Shown here one piece after another: positions 36,697-45,812 of a stretch of DNA of 64,000 nucleotides. The DNA comes from Devosia rhodophyticola. GTDB taxonomy: Bacteria; Pseudomonadota; Alphaproteobacteria; Rhizobiales; Devosiaceae. Each line of letters begins with the position of its first letter. The stretch's first letter is position 1. The DNA lies in contig NZ_CP118247.1 of assembly GCF_028816475.1 (NCBI RefSeq), positions 1,736,001-1,800,000 on the forward strand, read 5' to 3'. Below the pieces are notes generated by a model. That model saw only the letters and a program-made list of their open reading frames with translations, was not told the origin of the DNA and did not search any database. The position numbers and the translations under genes are program-made.

Positions 36697-38346
36697 ATGA
36701 TGCTGGACGCATGGCAATTTGCCGTGGGGCGGCTCGCTAACGGCTTGGCTGACCGCATTGTCACCCTGCCAATGCTGCGCTGGACGTGGACCGGCACCGC
36801 CGATACCGGCTACGACAGCAATCTGCCCGAATATCGTCCCAGTGATCGCGATGCTGTGCGCGACATGATGGCAGGGCGCTATCTGTTGGCATCCAGGCTG
36901 GTGGAAACAGGGGGCGTTTCGCCCTTCGGGATAGAAACCGAGCATGTTGACTGGCGTATCAACCTGCAGGGGTTTTCGTGGCTGCGCCATTTTCGCGACG
37001 TGCGCGACGCTGGCGAGCGCGGATTTGCTCGTATGCTGGTGCTCGATTGGATCGGGCGCTCGGGTGAATTTGAGCGCGAAACCTGGGCACCGGGGGTTTG
37101 CGCCCAACGGGTTTTGAATTGGCTGCGTCATCTCAATTTGCTGCTTGAGGGAGCCAATGCCGAACAAAGTCGCACCATCATGCGCTCGCTTGGGACCCAG
37201 ATCCAGAGCCTCAAGGTGCGGTGCAAACTGATCAACGATCCGGTTGATCGATTGCTGGCCTGCATCGCGGTTCTGGGCGCGTCGCTTTGCGATCAGGAAA
37301 CCTCGGATCACATCGAAGCGGCCGCGTTGCGGCTGGATGCGGTGCTGGCCGCCCAGATTGACAGCGATGGCCTGCATCTCGCGCGCAGTCCCCGCGTCCA
37401 GCTGCTGTTGCTGGCCGAGCTTGCCAGCGTGCGTTCGGGCCTCTCAAATTTTAACAGTGACTGGGGCCATCGACTTGGCAATCAGGTTGAAAAAATGCAC
37501 CAGGCGCTCGATGCCCTGACATTGGGCAGCGGTGAGCCGGTTTATGCCAACGGCACCGGGCAATTGCCGCACGACGTATTGATCGCCGTGCAGGCGAGCG
37601 GCGTACCCCAGAAGCAAGTCAGTCGCCTGTTGAGTGGATTTGGTGTGTTACGTGATGGCGAAGCCGTGGTCATTGCCGATGGCGGACAGGTGCCGCCGCC
37701 TGAGTTTGCCCGCGAAGCCCATGCTGGTGCCCTTTCGTTCGAATTCAGCCATGGTACCGAGCAGATTATTGGCAATTGTGGCCCCGCACCCGCCGATTTG
37801 CCCGACAGCAAATTGTTGTTTCGTCGCGGCGTGGCTCATTCGGCGCCCACTATCAATGCCCAAAGTGCGACGCGTATTCGCGAAAAAGGCCCATTGGCCG
37901 AAATACCCCATCAGACGGGCGCTGGGCCCGGCCTGACGCTCAATAGCGCCGATCAGCTGTTGAGCCTGGTTCAAAATGGCTATGCGGCTCGCTTCGGGGT
38001 GTCGCTGGAGCGGCGCATAACTCTCTTGTCGAGCGGGACCACCCTTGTGGGTCAGGATCGGATGATCCGGGCGGGCAAAGCGCCAGTTTCAGGCGTGATC
38101 ACGGCCCGGTTCCATCTTGCACCCGGCGTCATGGTGCGCCGTATCGGCAATGAAGGCATCGTGCGGCTGGTGCTGCCAAATGGCGCGGTTTGGAGTTTTT
38201 TGTGGGAGGGGGCGGACCTTCGCGTCGAGGAAAGCGTCCGGCAATCGTCCTATGTCGGATTTCACCGCACGCAGCAGTTGGTGCTCGAGGCCGATGTCGA
38301 AGTGGGCGATGAAATTGCCTGGATCGTGACGCTGGAACAGTCCTGA
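36697..38346 (+). CDS. Heparinase II/III-like protein
   Basis: 549 residues. The N-terminal alpha/alpha part (about 1-290; WRINLQGFSWLRHF, AQRVLNWLRHLNLL) and the beta-rich second half (about 310-545, with ELSFSHGTEQIIGNCG-like LSFEFSHGTEQIIGNCG) match the heparinase II/III family. Alphaproteobacteria commonly carry this gene between rsmB and purH. No signal peptide is evident, so periplasmic polysaccharide lysis is not certain; the true substrate is unknown. Start at ATG 36697 or the following ATG. Confidence 0.9.
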   Translation: MMLDAWQFAVGRLANGLADRIVTLPMLRWTWTGTADTGYDSNLPEYRPSDRDAVRDMMAGRYLLASRLVETGGVSPFGIETEHVDWRINLQGFSWLRHFRDVRDAGERGFARMLVLDWIGRSGEFERETWAPGVCAQRVLNWLRHLNLLLEGANAEQSRTIMRSLGTQIQSLKVRCKLINDPVDRLLACIAVLGASLCDQETSDHIEAAALRLDAVLAAQIDSDGLHLARSPRVQLLLLAELASVRSGLSNFNSDWGHRLGNQVEKMHQALDALTLGSGEPVYANGTGQLPHDVLIAVQASGVPQKQVSRLLSGFGVLRDGEAVVIADGGQVPPPEFAREAHAGALSFEFSHGTEQIIGNCGPAPADLPDSKLLFRRGVAHSAPTINAQSATRIREKGPLAEIPHQTGAGPGLTLNSADQLLSLVQNGYAARFGVSLERRITLLSSGTTLVGQDRMIRAGKAPVSGVITARFHLAPGVMVRRIGNEGIVRLVLPNGAVWSFLWEGADLRVEESVRQSSYVGFHRTQQLVLEADVEVGDEIAWIVTLEQS

Positions 38347-38453
38347 AATGCGATCAATTGGGCTTACGCCGCGCAAAATGGCGCAGGGGCGTTGCCCGCA
38401 GGCCCCTATCTGGCTTATAGCGCCCCCATCAATTCAAATCGGGAAGCGCGTTC

Positions 38454-40045
38454 ATGAACCACAGCAAGACAGTCAAGGTCGGGCGGGCCCTGCTATCGGT
38501 GTTTGACAAGGCCGGCATGGTGGACTTTGCCAAGGGGCTGTCGGCGGCCGGGGTCGATCTGGTGTCAACGGGCGGCACGCATCGCCTGATCGCCGACGCA
38601 GGGCTGACGGTGCGCGAAATTTCGGAACTGACCGGCTTTCCCGAAATGATGGATGGCCGGGTCAAGACCCTGCATCCAAAGGTGCATGGCGGGCTTTTGG
38701 CGGTCCGGGACAATGCCGAGCACAAGGCGGCCATGGACGCCCACGAAATCGGCGGTATCGAGCTGGTTGCTGTCAATCTTTATCCGTTTGAGGAAACTGT
38801 CGCCAAGGGCGCCGATTACGACACCATTATCGAGAACATCGATATTGGCGGGCCTGCCATGATCCGCTCGGCCGCCAAAAATCATGCCTATGTCACCGTT
38901 GTTGTCGATCCGACTGACTATCCGGCGATCCTTGCGGCAATTGCTGAAACCGGCGGTGTGCCGTTTGATATGCGCCAGCGGCTTGCGGCCAAAGCCTATG
39001 CACGGACCGCTGCCTATGATGGGGCAATTTCGAGCTGGTTTGCCAAGGCCATCAATTATCCCGAAATTCCCTATCGCAGTTTTTCGGGGCAATTGGCAGA
39101 AGTCATGCGCTATGGCGAAAATCCGCATCAATGGGCCGGTTTTTATACCACGGGGGATGCGCGGCCCGGCGTGGCCAGCGCCAAAAAGGTGCAAGGCAAG
39201 ACGCTTTCCTACAACAATATCAACGATACGGACGCCGCGTTCGAATTGGTGAGTGAATTTGATCCGGTCAAAACGGCAGCGGTGGCGATCATCAAGCATG
39301 CCAATCCATGCGGTGTTGCGGTTGCCGATACGATTATCGACGCCTATCGCATGGCGTTGCGCACCGATCCGGTCAGTGCCTTTGGCGGCATAGTGGCGAT
39401 CAACCGCGAGATTGATGCGGCGACTGCCACTGAGATCGTCAAGGTATTTACCGAAGTGATCGTGGCACCATCGGCTACCTCTGAGGCAATCGAGATCATT
39501 GCCGCCAAGAAAAACCTGCGGCTACTGCTGACGGGGGGCTCGCTGATCCGAAAGCCGACGGGTTGACGGTGCGTTCGGTTTCGGGCGGACTGTTGGTGCA
39601 GACACGCGACAATACCAGTGTCGATGACTGCGACCTCAAGGTTGTGACCAGAAAACAGCCCAGTGCCGCTGAACTAACCGATATGAAATTGGCGGCAAAG
39701 GTGGCTAAGCACGTCAAATCCAACGCGATAATTTACGTCAAAGATGGGGCAACAGTTGGGATTGGCGCGGGGCAGATGAGCCGAGTTGATTCGGCCCGCG
39801 TGGCGCACCGAAAGTCCATCGACGCCGCTCAGGCCGCCGGGATCGAGGGGGCGTTGACCCGAGGGTCGGTCGTCGCCTCAGATGCTTTTTTTCCATTTGC
39901 TGATGGACTTGAAGCATTGGTTGAAGCGGGCGCGACGGCGGTCGTGCAGCCGGGTGGATCTATGCGCGATCAGGAAGTGATTGATGCGGCGGATGCGGCC
40001 GGCATTGCCATGATTTTTACCGGTATGCGCCATTTCCGCCATTAA
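38454..40045 (+). pseudogene. purH: purH (AICAR transformylase/IMP cyclohydrolase) with a one-base frame break
   Basis: The two open frames 38454-39566 and 39563-40045 together encode a complete PurH of about 530 residues. The N-terminal IMP cyclohydrolase begins [20 protein letters not shown]; the transformylase part includes [25 protein letters not shown] and, in the second frame, [14 protein letters not shown] and [17 protein letters not shown]. Adding one G to the G6 run at 39533-39538 gives the family-like [20 protein letters not shown] with no other change. Since purH is normally single and needed for purine synthesis, a sequencing or assembly error is the simplest reading; a real lesion would cause purine auxotrophy. 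Confidence 0.9.
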
Positions 40046-40161
40046 TTTGTCCGCCGGACAATTTATTTTGTCTGGCGTGTCGATCCAGCTACCATTGGTT
40101 CGTCGTGTTGGTATTCGGGCAGGTCATGGGGACCGGCCCGGTACAACAGGGGAGCATCCAA

Positions 40162-40590
40162 ATGCGTTTCATGATTATCGTCAAGGCCAATGCAGACAGC
40201 GAAGCTGGAGTCATGCCTTCATCCGAAGCCATCGCCAGAATGGGCGTGTTCAACGAGAAAATGATTGAGGCCGGGGTGATGCTGGCCGGCGATGGGCTGC
40301 ATCCATCCTCCAGGGGCGCGCGGATAAAATCGGAAAACGGCAAGGTTGTCGTCACCGATGGGCCGTTCAGTGAAACCAAGGAATTGATCGCTGGATTCTG
40401 GATGATCCAGACCAAATCCTACGAAGAGGCGCTGGAATGGTGCAAGCGGATCCCATTCGATGCAGGGATGGAAGTAGAGTTGCGCAAGGCGTTCGAAGCA
40501 TCTGACTTTGTTTCAGATAGCATTACCGAGGAACATCTCGCCAAGGAACAGGAATTCCGGGACGCGCAAAAGCCCATCTCCAATGGCTAA
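40162..40590 (+). CDS. YciI/DGPF family protein paired with ECF42-type sigma factor
   Basis: 142 residues from the ATG at 40162. The fold is YciI-like (MRFMIIVKANADSE, AEGL-like MLAGDGLHPSS, then VVTDGPFSETKELIAGFWM). The DGPF motif gives the family its other name; such proteins sit beside group ECF42 sigma factors across bacteria. The sigma gene starts 18 bases downstream, so the two are an operon. Whether the protein is an enzyme or a sensor for the sigma factor is unknown. Confidence 0.88.
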   Translation: MRFMIIVKANADSEAGVMPSSEAIARMGVFNEKMIEAGVMLAGDGLHPSSRGARIKSENGKVVVTDGPFSETKELIAGFWMIQTKSYEEALEWCKRIPFDAGMEVELRKAFEASDFVSDSITEEHLAKEQEFRDAQKPISNG

Positions 40591-40608
40591 CGCCTGCATA
40601 TTGATTTG

Positions 40609-41878
40609 ATGAACGGCGACAATATCAGCCGCGCCATTGAAACGGTCTGGCGCATGGAAGCGCCCAGATTGGTGGCGGGGCTGGTGCGCATGGTGCGCGA
40701 TATCAGCCTGGCGGAGGAGTTGGCGCAGGAAGCACTGGTTGGCGCTTTGCAGTCGTGGCCGAAATCGGGCGTGCCGGATAATCCGGGCGCATGGCTGATG
40801 ACCAGCGCCAAGCGCTGCGCCATCGACTATTTTCGGCACAATGCCATGGTTGCCCGCAAGCTGCCAGAAATTGCGCATGCGACACCCACCGACGCTTCGG
40901 CGGCACCGGATCCTGAAGCCTTGCTCGATGCAGGGTCAGGCGATGACTTATTGAACCTGATGTTTGTGGCCTGTCATCCAGCATTGTCGCCCGAAGCGCA
41001 GTCGGCGCTGACCCTGCGTTTGATTGGGGGATTGAGCACCAATGAAATTGCACGCGCCTTTTTGGTAAGCGAAGCCACCATGGCGCAGCGGATCGTACGC
41101 GCCAAGAGAACACTGGCCGAGGCGGGCGAACGGTTCGCATTTCCAAACAGTGCCGAGCGGCAGGCGCGGCTGGGTTCAGTGCTGGGTGTCCTCTATCTGA
41201 TCTTTAACGAAGGGTATTCGGCGACCACCGGGCAGGACTGGATGCGACCACAATTGTGCGAGGAAGCCATGCGCATGGGCCGGATATTGGCGCAAATGGT
41301 ACCCGATCAATCCGAAGTACACGGGCTGGTTGCCTTGATGGAACTGCAGGCGTCCCGGTTCGCGGCCCGCCATGGTGCTGATGGCACGCCGATCCTGCTG
41401 GCTGAGCAAAATCGCGCCCGCTGGGATCGAACTTTGATCGGGCGGGGGCTTGCGGGCGTTGATCGGGCACGGGCCGAGTCGCTGCACCCTGGTTCCTACA
41501 GTTTGCAGGCCGCCATTGCCGCCTGTCACGCGCGGGCCGCTCTGTCCTGCGGAAACCGACTGGAACGAGATTGCCCGACTTTACGGCCAATTGGCACAAA
41601 TCAATCCCGGCCCCGTTATTGAACTCAATCGCGGGGTGGCGATCGCGCAGGCGCATGGCGCAAAGGCGGGACTTGACCATCTCGAGCACCATGTCGATGC
41701 CGAAGCATTGGCGCATTATCCGCTATTTGCCGCGGCGCGTGGGGAGTTGCTCGAACGGCTAGGCCGGGATGGGGAAGCATCGGCATGCTTTGCGAGGGCT
41801 GCGGCTCTGACGCAAAATCAAGTCGAAAAAGCGCTGATGCAGAAGCGGGCCGAACGATTGGCTGGCGCAAAATCTTGA
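40609..41878 (+). pseudogene. ECF42-type RNA polymerase sigma factor with C-terminal TPR-like domain, frame broken
   Basis: Sigma-2 region at about 10-75 (AGLVRMVRDISLAEELAQEALV) and sigma-4 at about 115-165 (LRLIGGLSTNEIARAFLVSEATMAQRIVRAK) are intact. The long C-terminal TPR-like extension (YLIFNEGYSATTG, QLCEEAMRMGRILAQM) is typical of ECF42. Near 41530-41553 the frame goes wrong: the first frame ends as CHARAALSCGNRLE..., while another frame continues as PAETDWNEIARLYGQLAQ to the expected C-terminus at 41878. One net base gained, or two lost, explains it. As read, the first 338-residue frame would lack the last ~110 residues of the extension. No anti-sigma gene is adjacent; ECF42 proteins are thought to be regulated by the extension. 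Confidence 0.85.
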
Positions 41879-41945
41879 CCCTCGCAGGCGCTGGGATTAG
41901 AACGGCTCCAGAAATCTTTCCCAAGCTTTGCTGGACACACATTAC

Positions 41946-43352
41946 ATGACCAAGGCGCGCACGCTTTACGACAAGATCTGGGACGACCATCTGGTTCAGA
42001 ACAACGAAGATGGCACCTCGCTGCTCTATATTGATCGGCATCTGGTCCATGAAGTGACAAGCCCACAGGCATTCGAAGGCCTGCGCCTCAACAAGCGCCG
42101 TGTTCGCCATCCAGAACGCACGCTGGCGGTGGTTGATCACAATGTGCCGACGTCTGACCGCAGCGCCGGAATCGATGATCCTGAAAGCAAATTACAGGTC
42201 GATACGCTGGCCGAGAACGCCCGCGAGTTCGGTGTCGAATATTTCGACGAGTTGGACAAGCGGCAGGGCATTGTGCACATCGTCGGTCCCGAGCAGGGAT
42301 TCACCCTACCGGGCATGACTATTGTATGTGGCGATAGCCATACCTCGACACACGGCGCTTTTGGCGCGCTGGCCCATGGCATCGGCACGTCCGAGGTCGA
42401 ACATGTGCTGGCCACGCAGACTCTGATCCAGCAAAAGGCCAAGAACATGCTGGTGCGGGTGGATGGCAAGCTGCCGCCCCATGTTACCGCCAAGGATATC
42501 ATTTTGGCGATCATTGGCGAGATCGGCACGGCGGGCGGCAATGGTCACGTGATTGAATTTGCTGGCGAAGCCATCGAAGCGCTGTCGATGGAAGGCCGGA
42601 TGACGGTGTGCAACATGACTATCGAAGGGGGCGCGCGCGCCGGATTGATCGCGCCGGATCAAACAACCTACGACTATGTCGAAGGCCGCAATCGCGCGCC
42701 GTCAGGCACGGCTTGGGACATGGCGCTTGATTATTGGAAAACGCTTTATACCGACGACGGCGCCCATTACGACAAGGTCGTGGTACTCGACGCGGCCAAT
42801 TTGCCGCCTATCGTTTCCTGGGGCTCTTCGCCTGAAGACGTGATTGCGGTCACGGGCGAAGTGCCCAATCCCGATGATATTGCTGATGAAAACAAACGTG
42901 CTTCCAAGTGGCGGGCCCTCGAATATATGGGTTTGAAGCCCGGCACCAGGATCACCGACATCACGGTGGACCGGGTGTTCCTGGGGTCGTGCACCAATGG
43001 GCGGATCGAGGATCTGCGCGTTGCCGCGGCCGCGGTCAAGGGCAAGAAGGTTCATGGCAATGTGTCAGCCATGGTCGTACCCGGCTCCGGGTTAGTCAAG
43101 GAACAGGCAGAGGCCGAAGGTCTGGATGTGATATTCAAGGACGCCGGGTTCGACTGGCGTGAGCCGGGCTGCTCGATGTGCCTGGCCATGAATGCCGACA
43201 AGCTCAAGCCGAAGGAGCGTTGCGCCTCGACCTCAAACCGCAATTTTGAAGGCCGTCAGGGCTTTAAGGGCCGCACCCATCTGGTGTCGCCCGAAATGGC
43301 GGTGGCGGCAGCCGTTACCGGCCATTTCGTTGACATTCGTGACTGGCAGTAA
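41946..43352 (+). CDS. leuC: 3-isopropylmalate dehydratase large subunit
   Basis: 468 residues from the ATG at 41946. Aconitase-like: [27 protein letters not shown], the [4Fe-4S] cysteines in [14 protein letters not shown] and GCSMCLAMN, and [10 protein letters not shown]. With LeuD it isomerises 2-isopropylmalate to 3-isopropylmalate in leucine synthesis. leuD and leuB lie 6-7 kb downstream, separated by unrelated genes. A hairpin follows the stop. Confidence 0.96.
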   Translation: MTKARTLYDKIWDDHLVQNNEDGTSLLYIDRHLVHEVTSPQAFEGLRLNKRRVRHPERTLAVVDHNVPTSDRSAGIDDPESKLQVDTLAENAREFGVEYFDELDKRQGIVHIVGPEQGFTLPGMTIVCGDSHTSTHGAFGALAHGIGTSEVEHVLATQTLIQQKAKNMLVRVDGKLPPHVTAKDIILAIIGEIGTAGGNGHVIEFAGEAIEALSMEGRMTVCNMTIEGGARAGLIAPDQTTYDYVEGRNRAPSGTAWDMALDYWKTLYTDDGAHYDKVVVLDAANLPPIVSWGSSPEDVIAVTGEVPNPDDIADENKRASKWRALEYMGLKPGTRITDITVDRVFLGSCTNGRIEDLRVAAAAVKGKKVHGNVSAMVVPGSGLVKEQAEAEGLDVIFKDAGFDWREPGCSMCLAMNADKLKPKERCASTSNRNFEGRQGFKGRTHLVSPEMAVAAAVTGHFVDIRDWQ

Positions 43353-43363
43353 GTTGATGCTCT

Positions 43364-43386
43364 CGGGAGCGCTCGTGGCGCTCCCG
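43364..43386. terminator. Hairpin between convergent leuC and small-protein gene
   Basis: Perfect 9 bp GC-rich stem, 43364-43372 with 43378-43386, five-base loop. Neither side has a T-run, so it may be a weak bidirectional terminator or only protect 3' ends. Confidence 0.45.
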
Positions 43387-43394
43387 AAGCCCGG

Positions 43395-43694
43395 CTAATC
43401 GCGGGGCACAAATTCAAATTCGGCTTCATTGCCACCCGATGGATCATCGGAAACACGCAGCCACAGATTATTCTCATCAAGCGCTGCAAACCAATCATCC
43501 CAACTGACCAACTGAAACCCACCGATCCGGTCGGGGCCCTGATTATGGTCGGAATTTAGCGCCTCCTGGCCGAATGTCAGTTGCAGGATGGTGCGCGTGT
43601 CCGAGCCATCAGGCACTTCCATCAGCATCGGGTTGCCGCCGCGTGCCGAAGTCCATTGGCGAATGTCGTCGTGGGAGGTGAGGATTTTTGGCAT
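43395..43694 (-). CDS. Small acidic protein of unknown function, copy 1 of a local pair
   Basis: 99 residues from the ATG at 43694 with GGAG nine bases upstream on the minus strand. It begins MPKILTSHDDIRQWTSARGG and ends with FQLVSWDDWFAALDENNLWL and an acidic tail. I do not recognise a named family. Its layout (HDDIRQW at the start, VSW-x2-W-x4-LD near the end) is shared with the gene on the other side of the SDR gene, at 44596-44915. Divergent from the SDR gene, 116 bp between the start codons. Confidence 0.72.
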   Translation of the reverse strand: MPKILTSHDDIRQWTSARGGNPMLMEVPDGSDTRTILQLTFGQEALNSDHNQGPDRIGGFQLVSWDDWFAALDENNLWLRVSDDPSGGNEAEFEFVPRD

Positions 43695-43810
43695 TGGGCG
43701 CTCCTGGTGGTGTTGCAGGACAAGTCGGGGCGGGGAAGATGGTTCCTCTGCGTGCCAAACCATTGCGCCTTCTCGTGAATGGGCTAATGTCTGATCGCTG
43801 GGAGGCAATG

Positions 43811-44575
43811 ATGATTTTTGACCTATTTCGATTGGATGGCAAGTCGGCTCTGGTGACCGGGGGGACCCGTGGCATTGGTCTTGGCATCGCCAAGGCGCTG
43901 GGTGACGCAGGCGCGCGGCTTGTTATCGCCTCACGTCAGGAAAACCAAGCGGCGCTGACCGAACTGCGCGACGCGGGCTACAACGTCGACTATATCAATG
44001 CCGACATGAGTGATCCGGACGCGCCGGCCAAACTGATTGCCGACACGCTGGCTCTGGTCGGTCGATTGGACATTCTGGTCAACAATGCCGGGGTCGCCCA
44101 GCATGGCGACACTGAAACATTTTCAACCGACACGTACCGCCGTCTGATGTCGATCAATCTGGATTCGGTATTTTATACCTGCCGGGCTGCGTTGACGCCG
44201 ATGCGGCAGCAAAAAGGCGGCGTTATTCTCAATATTGGCTCGATATCGGGCTATATTTCAAACATTCCCCAGCGCCAGGCCGCCTACAACGCCAGCAAGG
44301 CTGCGGTTCACATGCTGACCAAAAGCCTTGCCAGCGACTATGCCGAGGAAAATATCCGCGTCAACGCGATTGCGCCCGGCTATATTTCGACTGCCATGAC
44401 GGCGGGTGGCTTTGCCAATGAGGAATGGGCGCCAATCTGGACCGATATGACGCCAATGCGTCGACCGGGCACGCCCCAGGACATTGGTGCGGCCGCACTT
44501 TATTTATGCTCTGACGCGTCCAGTTATGTCACCGGTGAGGTGTTGGTGATCGACGGGGGCTACACGACACGCTAG
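43811..44575 (+). CDS. Short-chain dehydrogenase/reductase
   Basis: 254 residues from ATG 43811, five bases after GGGAGG (an ATG at 43808 is also possible). Cofactor-binding TGGTRGIGLGIAK at residues about 17-29, NNAGVAQ near 92, catalytic Ser and the YNASKAA motif (Tyr/Lys) near 158, and GGYTTR at the C-terminus. The overall pattern is like 2-deoxy-D-gluconate/KduD-type sugar dehydrogenases, but the substrate is not determined. Flanked by two related small-protein genes on the opposite strand. Confidence 0.88.
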   Translation: MIFDLFRLDGKSALVTGGTRGIGLGIAKALGDAGARLVIASRQENQAALTELRDAGYNVDYINADMSDPDAPAKLIADTLALVGRLDILVNNAGVAQHGDTETFSTDTYRRLMSINLDSVFYTCRAALTPMRQQKGGVILNIGSISGYISNIPQRQAAYNASKAAVHMLTKSLASDYAEENIRVNAIAPGYISTAMTAGGFANEEWAPIWTDMTPMRRPGTPQDIGAAALYLCSDASSYVTGEVLVIDGGYTTR

Positions 44576-44595
44576 CCCCGCCGATCTGATTGCAC

Positions 44596-44915
44596 TTAGT
44601 GCGACTGTGGCATCTCTCTTGCGGCCTCGCGCCGCTGTACCAGTTCACAGTCCTCAGTACTGCTGGCAGAAACCTTAAGGGCCAATTGCTGGCGATCCAG
44701 TTCTGCCAACCAGGCGGTCCATGAAACCGGGCTCATGCCGTCGTCCTGATCCTGATCGGTAGCGGCGTCATGACGGCGTTTGTCAAAACTCAGGCACAGG
44801 CGGGACTTAACATCGCCAAAATTGTCGCGAACCCGGGAAATTGCCGGGATTCCCTTTTGTCGCAGACCCAATTCCGAATGTCCTGATGCCTGACAAGCGT
44901 GTGACTATCTTTCAT
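44596..44915 (-). pseudogene. Small protein of unknown function, copy 2, with a one-base frame break
   Basis: The ATG at 44915 has GGGGAGG upstream and begins MKDSHTLVRHQDIRNWVCDKR, aligning with HDDIRQWTSARGG of copy 1. At the G3/A4 run (plus strand 44852-44858) the frame changes; the next frame reads KGIPAISRVRDNFGDVKSRL and ends PVSWTAWLAELDRQQLALKVS with a polar tail. One extra G would join them into a protein of about 106 residues. The TTG-started open frame alone (44871 leftward) is probably not the real gene. Function unknown. Confidence 0.62.
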
Positions 44916-44993
44916 AGTTGGCCTCCCCGCCATTTAGTGAACAATTGGTGAATCAACGGTCCCGACTTGGCGCGGGTTCCGTCCGCAACGCAA

Positions 44994-45812
44994 TTAGTGA
45001 ACGATCTTTGTGACCAGTTTCAGGCTTTCGAGCTCCTTTGTGGATAAATAATACAATCGATCAGGCGGCGTCTCGAGCGCGTGCAACCATAGGGCTGGAT
45101 CAACGCCGGACGATGACAGATATCTGGAAATTCGGGCAGTCGTGGTCTGGGCGTCAGACATTGCAAGCCCTGCCGTGCGACTGAGCCGCTGCGGATCGGT
45201 TGAAATGGCTGCGGCATAGATCTGGTGAACGCCAATGGCGGCTTTATCCGAGGCAATGCGTTCAAGGCCTCCAGCCAATATCAATGGGCAGGAAGAGGCG
45301 CAAAATGCTCCAGCCGCAACCTCGGTTGCGAAGCCTTTTTCCCTTATCAGGGCGCCAATTGCCAGTGCATCCATCACCGAGCCTCCCGGCGAATCAATGC
45401 TTACAGTTTGGACATATTCGCCCCGCGCCGCAATCTCGTTGGCAAACCGGGTTTCCGAACCCGGTTCAATGGTGCCGGTCAGACGCAATATACCCCCCGG
45501 TTCCAGTGAGATGGCTAGGGGCGCCTGCAGTAGGGCAGGGTCGGTGGTAACCGCCGGGACGGGGGACTGCGCTGGTCCGTCTGGGTTGAACGGGGGCAGG
45601 ATCGTTTGGGTTGGTGCCAGCAACGCCGTATCCGCGGCGGTCAATTCGCGATAGTCGACATAAAGTACCGAAATTGTACCGAACAGCAGCACAAAGAAAG
45701 CCGCACGCATGATGGCGCCGTCGTCGAAACTGCCAATCCAGACAGGGATGCGGCGATAGAACGGACCGTCGCGATTGCTATTGCGCGCGTTGGCGGAGGT
45801 TGCCACCATCAA
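44994..45812 (-). CDS. Membrane-anchored Clp-fold serine protease-like protein
   Basis: 272 residues. One membrane segment (about 34-52, MRAAFFVLLFGTISVLYVDY) precedes a ClpP/crotonase-like domain: SIDSPGGSVMDALAIGALIRE near residue 140, the possible nucleophile region GAFCASSCPLILAGG near 165 and a histidine in AAIGVHQIYA near 190. This is the pattern of periplasmic Clp-fold proteins (COG3904-like). Proteolytic activity is inferred, not shown. Its start overlaps the stop of the upstream membrane-protein gene by four bases (ATGA), so the two are translationally coupled. Confidence 0.8.
   Translation of the reverse strand: MMVATSANARNSNRDGPFYRRIPVWIGSFDDGAIMRAAFFVLLFGTISVLYVDYRELTAADTALLAPTQTILPPFNPDGPAQSPVPAVTTDPALLQAPLAISLEPGGILRLTGTIEPGSETRFANEIAARGEYVQTVSIDSPGGSVMDALAIGALIREKGFATEVAAGAFCASSCPLILAGGLERIASDKAAIGVHQIYAAAISTDPQRLSRTAGLAMSDAQTTTARISRYLSSSGVDPALWLHALETPPDRLYYLSTKELESLKLVTKIVH

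Noticed and set aside
38454..40045. Programmed frameshifting in purH
   Set aside because: There is no slippery heptamer with a following pseudoknot that I can see, and PurH is not known to use recoding.
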